Source: Archangium lipolyticum | Lineage (GTDB): Bacteria > Myxococcota > Myxococcia > Myxococcales > Myxococcaceae | Direction of reading: 5' to 3' | NCBI RefSeq assembly: GCF_024623785.1 | Contig: NZ_JANKBZ010000002.1 | Location: 248,001 to 312,000, forward strand | DNA length: 64,000 nt | Shown: positions 57,027 through 64,000 of the stretch, one piece after another | Layout of the letters: each line of letters opens with the position of its first letter | Position numbering within the stretch: position 1 is the stretch's first letter | Made by a program: the position numbers and the translations under genes | The notes under the pieces: generated by a model | Database searches by the model: none | What the model saw: only the letters and a program-made list of their open reading frames with translations | What the model was told of the DNA's origin: nothing

Positions 57027-58394
57027 TCAGGGAGGATCCACCGCCCGGAAGGGCAGCACCCAGCCGTGCAGGTCGTCCCAGGGTCCCACCGCCGCCAGGT
57101 TCACGTTCGGGTCCACCAGCCTCTGCCGAGGCCGGCCATTGAGGCTCGCGAAGGCATCCACGCGCACCTCCACGTCCGGGTGTCCCCGCTCGGCGAAGTG
57201 GCGCGCCAGGTGGTGCGCGAACGTCAGCAGCATGTCCGGCTGCGTGGCCATCATCCTCACCTGGAAGGGCGTGAGGTGCTCCCTCGGCGACACCACCCAG
57301 CGCTTCCCCGTGCCCGGCTCCGTCACGCGGAACTCCGCCAGTCCGTCCTTCTCCATCAGCATCACGTTCCACGAGAAGCGGAAGCCCTCCTCCGTCCACA
57401 TCACGTCACCCGGGTAGAGCAGGTGCCGGAAGGGCATGGCGAGCTGCACACCGATGAAGGCCGCGGCCAGCGTCGGCCCCACCCAGGCTCGTTTCGAGAG
57501 AGGTGCTGGCGGGCTTCGCGGCTCGGGGGCTCGCACCGGCCGGCGGAGGATGCGGCTCGCCAGCCGCCTCGGCCAGTCGGGCGGGAAGAAGAGCAGGGCG
57601 CCCGCCATCATCAGCCACGGGAACATGCCGATGGGGAAGAGCAGCCGTGTGAGCACGTGGAAGCCCACCACCGCCACGTACGCCAGCCACCTCGTGCGCC
57701 TCCACAGCAGCGCGGGCACCACGCACAGGTCGAACACCGCTCCGGCGATGCTGAAGGCATGCGGCGCCCAGGGCTGCTCGAAGAGCCGGCCCAGCACCGG
57801 CAGATCCGTGCTCGCCGCGAGCCAGATCTTCATCGGCTGCGCGTGGACGAGCCAGTCGCTCTTCAGCTTGGCCACACCCCCGAAGACGTACACGAGCCCC
57901 ACTTGCGCCCGGAGCAGCCACAGCCACCACGCTCGCGCCGCACCTGGTCTGTGCAACGGCAGCAGCACGAGCAGCAGCCCCACCAGCGAGATGAAGTAGT
58001 AGTGGTTCAGGTAGTACGTCTTGTCGATCAGGTGCGCGTACGTGAAGGTGAGCAGGAACGTGAGCGCGCTCACCCGGTACGCCACCCCGAACGCGATCCC
58101 CAGCGCTCCCAGCCCCATCAGCCCGAAGTGGAGGTACATGCCCACCCCTGGCCACGGGCGGATCCACTCGAACCCCGCGAATGGGAAGCGCACCCCCGGC
58201 GCCAGGTAGTGGTCGTGGATCCACCCGTACGCGAAGAAGCGCCCCACCGCGATGACCATCAGCAGCCCGAAGGTCACCCGGTACGCCACCAGTGAGGCTG
58301 GATCCACTGGCGCGAGGAGGGCTCGGGTGAAGCGGCGTAGACCCTCACCCCCGCCCCTCTCCCAGAGGGAGAGGGGAGTACGCTCAGTCACCAT
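57027..58394 (-). CDS. HTTM/VKGC-like membrane protein
   Basis: A 455-residue protein of the HTTM (vitamin-K-dependent carboxylase-like) family: ten or so helices with TFTYAHLIDKTYYLNHYYFISLV, VYVFGGVAKLKSDWLVHAQPM and HLLYPGDVMWTEEGFRFSWNVML. The family's gamma-carboxylation activity is not established in bacteria. The start region is unusual: codons 5-19 (PLSLWERGGGEGL) are translated from the dispersed repeat at 58341. ATG 58394 overlaps the imelysin stop by 11 bp; a GTG further in is an alternative start. Confidence 0.82.
   Translation of the reverse strand: MVTERTPLSLWERGGGEGLRRFTRALLAPVDPASLVAYRVTFGLLMVIAVGRFFAYGWIHDHYLAPGVRFPFAGFEWIRPWPGVGMYLHFGLMGLGALGIAFGVAYRVSALTFLLTFTYAHLIDKTYYLNHYYFISLVGLLLVLLPLHRPGAARAWWLWLLRAQVGLVYVFGGVAKLKSDWLVHAQPMKIWLAASTDLPVLGRLFEQPWAPHAFSIAGAVFDLCVVPALLWRRTRWLAYVAVVGFHVLTRLLFPIGMFPWLMMAGALLFFPPDWPRRLASRILRRPVRAPEPRSPPAPLSKRAWVGPTLAAAFIGVQLAMPFRHLLYPGDVMWTEEGFRFSWNVMLMEKDGLAEFRVTEPGTGKRWVVSPREHLTPFQVRMMATQPDMLLTFAHHLARHFAERGHPDVEVRVDAFASLNGRPRQRLVDPNVNLAAVGPWDDLHGWVLPFRAVDPP
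58341..58376. repeat. Dispersed hairpin repeat, copy 3
   Basis: ACCCTCACCCCCGC followed by the palindrome with arms CCCTCTCCC / GGGAGAGGG around AGA. On the minus strand it is in frame with the HTTM gene start. Same element as 26476 and 45314. Confidence 0.75.
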
Positions 58395-59483
58395 CGTTGT
58401 CGTTGAACTTGAGCGTCACGCCCAGGTTGGCAACCACTTCCGTGGTGAGGGTCGCTCGCAGGTTGGCGATGGCCGCTCGAGCGCTCTCCACTGACTCCCG
58501 GTGGTTGTAGAGGGCCGTGCGCAGCGGAGGAGGAATGGCCTCCAGCGCTGTGCGCACCGCCGCCAGGTCTCCGCGCACCGTCTCGTCCAGCGCCTTGTTG
58601 TTGGCCGCCACCACCCGCGACAGGCCTCCGTCCCCGTTCGGCCCCAGCCACACGCGCTCCATTCCCTGCAGTGTGTCCAGCAGGTCCTTCAGCGTGTTGT
58701 CGCTGCGCCGCGTCTCCTCCTGGTCGGGGCGGATCGTGCCTCCCGTGTCGAACCCGAGCGGCTTCGACAGCTTGAGCTCCGCCGTCTCCACGCTCGCGAT
58801 GAGCCGGTTGACCACCTCGTCCACCGCGTCCTTCTGCGTGGCGTACTTGCTGCCACTGTTCCCCGCGCTGGAGAGCTGCGCGATGAAGTTTCCCTGGTCG
58901 GGCTCCCACGCGCCGCGCACCGCCTTGGCGTCCTTGTTCATCACCGCCCCGAGCGCCTTCAGGTACGCCCGGCGTCTCGTGCCCGCGTTCCCCTGTGCCG
59001 TGAGCCGCGAGAGCACCGCCGCGTTGCCTCCCTCCGCGTCGAACAGCACGTACTCCATCGCCAGCATGCCCTTGCGGTTCGCTCCCAGCTCCGCCACGGT
59101 GTTCTCGTCCAGCGGCGTGCTCCCCGCCAGCAGGCTGTCGATGCCCGTCGTGCTGGGCACCTGGTCCACCGCCGCTCCCGTGTGCAGCTCCTCCGAGGGG
59201 CCCACGTGGAAGGACTCCTGCGTCGACCACGGGATGCGAACGGCCCGCCATGCCGACTGGGCCGCGGTGAGCGTCGCCTCGGTGGGCGTGGCCTCCAGCG
59301 TCGCGAGCGCCCCGGCCAGCGCCTCGGCGCGCGTGTCGAAGTCCCGGTACGTGGGGAGGATGACGTCGTTGCCCAGCTCCTTCAGGAACGCGGAGCGCAG
59401 GGCGGTGTTCTGTGAATCACCGCAGCTCGCCACGGCGAGCGACAGCAGGACGGCGGCGGGGATGAGACGGCGGATGAGGGGGC

Positions 59484-59487
<4 letters not shown>
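58384..59487 (-). CDS. Imelysin-family lipoprotein B
   Basis: A 367-residue exported protein (signal to AVASC, Cys22). It has the imelysin layout: two helical repeats with RIPWSTQESFHVGP and KGMLAMEYVLFD, but the GxHxxE motif is not well kept (LGANRKGMLAMEYVLFD). Imelysins are periplasmic iron-related proteins. GTG 59487 overlaps the di-heme oxidoreductase stop by 4 bp, so the gene is coupled to it. Third gene of the operon. Confidence 0.8.
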
Positions 59488-60854
<1,367 letters not shown>

Positions 60855-60860
60855 GGTTCA

Positions 60861-62012
60861 TCACTCCAGGTTGAGCTCGATGCCGAGCGCGGTGGCCACG
60901 TCGACGAGCGTCTCCGTCTGCGCCTTCAGCGCCTCGACGGCTGCCTTCACCTTCTGACGGCCCGGGCTATTGTCCGCGCCGAGGATGGCCTGGTCGAACG
61001 GGCCGGGAATCGCCTGGATGGCGTCCAGGCTGGCCTGCAGCTGCTCCTTCATCTTCCTGTCCAGCGCCGGATCCACCTGGGCCACCAGCTCGTCCAGGCC
61101 CGCGCCATCCTGGCCGCCGTAGCGCCCCAGGTACACGTTCTGGATGCCGACCGCGTTGGCGTACAGGTCCGCCAGCGTGCTGTCGCTGAAGCAGGAGTGC
61201 TCGTCCTCCTGGTCCTTGTTGTCGTAGGCCACCGTCATCCGCTCGCCGGACAGCTCGGCGCCGCTCAGGCTGCCCATGCCGGTGAGGATGCGCTGCACGG
61301 CCTCCTCCACGTCCAGCGCCACGAACCGCTTCGCGTAGTTGTCCCCGCCCGGAGCCCACTGGGCCTGCACGGACTCGAGGTCCTTCACCAGCAGGTCCGT
61401 CGCGAGCTTCAGATACGTGCGGCGGCGCGCGGCGTTGGGCGCCGTGCCCCCGTCCACGAAGTCCGAGGCCGGACGGTTGCCCGGGCCCGTCTCGCTCTGG
61501 TCCTGGCCCCAGAGGAGGAACTCGATGGCGTGGTAGCCGGTGGCGATGTTCGTCTCACCGTCCCGCTCGTTGAGCGACTTGAGCAGCTCCTCGTCGAGCT
61601 GCGCGTAGCTGTCCGTGGCGTTGATGATGCCCGCCGCCGGCGCGCCCTCCACCGCGTCGATATAGGCCTCGTCCAGCGGCCAAGCGTTGATGCGCCCCTC
61701 GGGGCCGGTGTCCTCGTCGTCGATGGGGCCGCCGTAGAAGCGGAAGGGCTCGCTCTGGCCGTAGGCGGGCCGTGACGCCAGCCACGCGCTGCGCGCCGCC
61801 GTCAGCTTCGCCTCCGTGGGGTCCGCCACGAACACGTTCACCGCCGTCTGCAGCGCCCGCGCCTTCGCCACCGCATCCGTGTAGTTCTCGTTCACCAGCG
61901 CCGCGTAGCGCTCCACCACCGGCCGCGCCCGCGCCTCCTCCAGCGGCTCCTCACCACAGCCCATGGAGACCAGCGCTCCCGCCACCAGTGCCATCCAACC
62001 CTGCTTCTTCAT
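60861..62012 (-). CDS. Imelysin-family lipoprotein A (IrpA-like)
   Basis: A 383-residue exported lipoprotein (signal to SMGC, Cys19). It carries the conserved imelysin motif GYHAIEFLLWG (GxHxxE, about residues 162-172), followed by NNAARRRTYLKLATDLLV-like helices. IrpA-type proteins take part in iron uptake; the GxHxxE site is a candidate metal site. RBS AGAGGGGAACAC precedes ATG 62012. It is the first gene of the operon downstream of a promoter with a Fur box (62081-62109). Confidence 0.88.
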   Translation of the reverse strand: MKKQGWMALVAGALVSMGCGEEPLEEARARPVVERYAALVNENYTDAVAKARALQTAVNVFVADPTEAKLTAARSAWLASRPAYGQSEPFRFYGGPIDDEDTGPEGRINAWPLDEAYIDAVEGAPAAGIINATDSYAQLDEELLKSLNERDGETNIATGYHAIEFLLWGQDQSETGPGNRPASDFVDGGTAPNAARRRTYLKLATDLLVKDLESVQAQWAPGGDNYAKRFVALDVEEAVQRILTGMGSLSGAELSGERMTVAYDNKDQEDEHSCFSDSTLADLYANAVGIQNVYLGRYGGQDGAGLDELVAQVDPALDRKMKEQLQASLDAIQAIPGPFDQAILGADNSPGRQKVKAAVEALKAQTETLVDVATALGIELNLE

Positions 62013-62080
62013 GTGTTCCCCTCTTGCACTCGGGCCGCGCGCTCTGGGCGGCCGTGTGTCCGTCCGACGGATGGGGAGGT

Positions 62081-62109
62081 CTGATAGCGAGATTGAAAAT
62101 CAATGTCAA
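62081..62109 (-). promoter_or_regulatory. Promoter of the imelysin operon
   Basis: On the minus strand, TTGACA (62109-62104) is followed by exactly 17 bp and TATCAG (62086-62081). The -35 is a perfect match and the -10 matches 4 of 6. Transcription would begin near 62074, giving a leader of about 60 nt before the imelysin ATG. The Fur box overlaps its -35 and spacer. Confidence 0.7.
62089..62107. promoter_or_regulatory. Fur box
   Basis: GAGATTGAAAATCAATGTC (minus strand GACATTGATTTTCAATCTC) matches the 19-bp Fur consensus GATAATGATAATCATTATC at 13 of 19 positions and contains the palindrome ATTGA-AAA-TCAAT. It sits inside the promoter spacer, where bound Fur would block RNA polymerase. This supports iron repression of the imelysin operon; binding is inferred. 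Confidence 0.65.
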
Positions 62110-62150
62110 AATGGGGGGGGAGACACGGAGCTCGTGGAGAGCCCTCGGCC

Positions 62151-62747
62151 TCAGCCGCGCAGGTGCGTGGTGTCGTTCCAGAGCTGGAGGACCTGCTGGT
62201 CCCCCTCGCTGTCGAAGCCGAGCACGCTGATGGAGGCGGTGCTCAGGGTGAAGAGACGTCCCTCGGAGGGAGGCAGGCCGAGCCATCGCGCGGTGAGCAC
62301 CCGCAGCAGGTGGCCGTGGGCGAAGAGGAGCACGTTGCCCTCCACCGCGCGGGCCTCGGAGATGACGCGGTCCGCGCGGGCGCCCACGTCGCGCGCCGAC
62401 TCACCGCAGGGCACGCCATCCGTCCAGATGGTCCAGTTGGGGCTGGCGGCGCGGATCTCGCTCTTCGTCTTGCCCTCGAAGGAGCCGTAGTCCCACTCCA
62501 TCAGGTCCGCGCGCATCTCGGCCACGTCGCCGTAGCCGGCCAGGGCGCATGTCTCGCTGGCGCGGCTCAGGGGGCTGGTCCACACCGCGGAGAAGCTCCA
62601 GGCGCGCAGCGGGGCGCGGAGTTCGGTGGCCATGTGGCGGCCTTCTTCCAATAGGGGGATGTCCGTGCGGCCGGTGTGCTGGCCGGTGCGGCTCCACGCG
62701 GTTTCTCCATGGCGGACGAGGACGAGCACGGGTGATCGGGGCTTCAT
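62151..62747 (-). CDS. Histidine phosphatase (phosphoglycerate-mutase-like)
   Basis: A 198-residue histidine phosphatase with the catalytic LVRHGETAW near the start, TSPLSRASETCALAG, a MEWDYGSFEGK segment and the second catalytic His in FAHGHLLRVLTARWL. The cytosolic substrate is unknown (phosphoglycerate mutase-, cobalamin- or sugar-phosphatase-like). ATG 62747 is set by the family start; the upstream residues look non-coding. Divergent from the kinase gene. Confidence 0.87.
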   Translation of the reverse strand: MKPRSPVLVLVRHGETAWSRTGQHTGRTDIPLLEEGRHMATELRAPLRAWSFSAVWTSPLSRASETCALAGYGDVAEMRADLMEWDYGSFEGKTKSEIRAASPNWTIWTDGVPCGESARDVGARADRVISEARAVEGNVLLFAHGHLLRVLTARWLGLPPSEGRLFTLSTASISVLGFDSEGDQQVLQLWNDTTHLRG

Positions 62748-62888
62748 GAGGTTCCTCTGGGGGACGGAGCACTCTGCCATCCCCCGAGGGCCCGGCGGAA
62801 CACCCTCCGGGTACGAGCTTTCAGTGCGTCACGAAAGGGTCTTCCCGTCGTCCTACGGAGGTGAAGGGTGCCCCCAGGAGGCGTGGGA

Positions 62889-64000
62889 ATGACGGACGAG
62901 AAGCCGATGGGTCCCTCGTGGGGTGAGGGGTTGGAGGACCTGGGGGAATTGGGCCAGGGAGGCATGGCCCGGGTGAGGCGCGCGCGGGATACGCGGCTGC
63001 GGCGCGAGCTGGCCGTGAAGGTGCTCGCCCCGGAGCTGGCGGAGAACCCGGAAGCGGTGCGGCGCTTCCAGGAGGAGGCGCAGGTGACGGCGCAGCTCGA
63101 GCACCCCCATGTCCCGCCGGTGCACGAGATGGGCCTGGCGTCCAACGGCGAGCATTACTTCTCCATGCGGCTGGTGGAGGGGCGCACGCTGGATGCCATC
63201 CTGCGCGACCCGGACTTCGACGTGGAGGACGAGGCGCGGTTGTTCCGCGTGCTGCAGGTGTTCCTCAAAGTGTGTGACGCGGTGGCCTTCGCGCACAGCC
63301 GGGGCGTGGTGCACTGCGATCTCAAGCCCTCCAACATCATGGTGGGCAGCCATGGCCAGGTGTACGTGATGGACTGGGGCATCGCGCTGCTCAACGAGCT
63401 GGGAGAGCGCCCCGTCAGCGTCGGCCCCGAGGAGCGGCGTTCCTCGCGCACGGGCAACGTGATGGGGACACCGGGGTACATGGCGCCCGAGCAGGCGCGC
63501 GGTCACCACCACGCGGTGGATGCGCGCACGGACATCTTCGCGCTCGGGGCCATCCTCTACCGCATCCTCACGGGCCGGCGGCCCTACTCGGACTCCACGG
63601 GGAAGGAGGCCTACAGACGTTCCCTCTACGCGGAGGTAACGCCTCCAGAGGAGATGGCCCCGGACAAGCGGCTGCCGAGGTGGTTGTGCGCCATCGCCAT
63701 GCGGGCCCTGTCGTTCGGACAGGAGGAGCGCCACCCCCGGGTGGAGTCGTTGCAGGAGGACGTGGAGTCCTACATGCGGGGCGTGGGGCGCTACCCGCTG
63801 AGGTCCTTCGGGACGGGACAGGTCATCGTCCGCGAGGGCGAGAAGGGAGAGCGGGCCTACGTCATCCACCGGGGGCGGTGCGTGGCGTACAAGCTGGTGG
63901 GAGGGCGGCGGCAGGTGCTGCGCGAGATGGGGCCGGGGGACATCTTCGGGGAGACGGCCATCTTCGCCTCGCAGGTGCGCACCGCGACGGTGGAGGCGCT
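62889..64000 (+). CDS. Ser/Thr kinase with cNMP-binding domain, 5' part
   Basis: The first 370 codons of a gene that runs past the right edge. A Hanks-type kinase covers about residues 15-290: Gly loop LGELGQGGMARV, AVKVL lysine, catalytic HCDLKPSN (HRD changed to HCD), DWG in place of DFG (VMDWGIA) and GTPGYMAPEQ. A cyclic-nucleotide-binding domain begins near 305 (FGTGQVIVREGEKGERAYVIHRGR, then GPGDIFGETAIF). AGGAGG precedes the ATG. A cAMP- or cGMP-responsive kinase is likely. Confidence 0.88.
   Translation, partial: MTDEKPMGPSWGEGLEDLGELGQGGMARVRRARDTRLRRELAVKVLAPELAENPEAVRRFQEEAQVTAQLEHPHVPPVHEMGLASNGEHYFSMRLVEGRTLDAILRDPDFDVEDEARLFRVLQVFLKVCDAVAFAHSRGVVHCDLKPSNIMVGSHGQVYVMDWGIALLNELGERPVSVGPEERRSSRTGNVMGTPGYMAPEQARGHHHAVDARTDIFALGAILYRILTGRRPYSDSTGKEAYRRSLYAEVTPPEEMAPDKRLPRWLCAIAMRALSFGQEERHPRVESLQEDVESYMRGVGRYPLRSFGTGQVIVREGEKGERAYVIHRGRCVAYKLVGGRRQVLREMGPGDIFGETAIFASQVRTATVEA

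Overview
The window reads as chromosomal DNA of a high-GC delta-proteobacterial predator lineage, most likely a myxobacterium of the Archangium/Cystobacter group (an inference from gene content). The signs are very GC-rich third codon positions, many GTG/TTG starts, eukaryote-like Ser/Thr kinases fused to other modules, small Cys-rich lipoproteins, pseudo-receiver proteins, and an Alternative Complex III operon. I see no tRNA, rRNA, IS element, phage gene or CRISPR array. Antisense open frames over 1 kb are common here and are compositional shadows; they are left out.

Layout. 1-7.5 kb: end of a PhoX-type phosphatase, an SDR with a LysR regulator, YceI, pirin, LptD, an M15 peptidase and a Cys-rich lipoprotein. 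7.5-15.9 kb: a decayed gene, a MarR regulator divergent from a DHA2 efflux pump, a sterol-desaturase-like hydroxylase, an acyl-CoA-dehydrogenase-like flavoprotein, PheA, a StyA-like monooxygenase and a metallophosphoesterase. 16-26.5 kb: a protein with two SF1 helicase modules, an orphan MbtH-like protein, a pseudo-receiver, an XRE regulator, an XPB-Bax1 helicase/nuclease pair, an atypical receiver, a YheT-like hydrolase, a CxxC protein and a Lyc1-like GNAT.

26.6-39.4 kb (minus strand) is one tight 12-gene respiratory operon: actA-B-C-D-E-F (Alternative Complex III, quinol:cytochrome c oxidoreductase), a small unknown membrane protein, a SCO copper chaperone, and ctaC-D-E-F (caa3-type oxidase whose subunit I carries the A2-type YSHP motif). 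It encodes an electron path from quinol to oxygen and ends at a clear intrinsic terminator.

39.8-51.3 kb: a shortened HNH-like protein, an SDR, a Gre-like factor without the catalytic coiled-coil tip, a sensor-domain protein, a DJ-1/PfpI protein, an esterase with an N-terminal E-set domain, a HEAT-like lipoprotein, trpE-trpG, an FBP zinc-finger protein, a nitronate monooxygenase and two secreted proteins. 51.3-57 kb: a LigA-like/TIG protein and an unknown partner, convergent with a 1340-residue kinase-ATPase-TPR protein that begins with a possible leader-peptide-binding (RRE-like) domain. 57-62.1 kb: an imelysin / di-heme oxidoreductase / imelysin / HTTM operon behind a strong promoter overlapped by a Fur box, so probably iron-regulated. 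The window closes with a histidine phosphatase and the start of a kinase-cNMP-binding protein.

Three copies of a short hairpin repeat (about 26.5, 45.3 and 58.35 kb) are spread through the window; one is read in frame at the start of the HTTM gene. The most unusual items are the LigA/TIG-plus-kinase locus, the Fur-controlled imelysin operon, the tandem-helicase protein, the tipless Gre factor, and the duplicated marR ribosome-binding site that creates a 7-codon leader.
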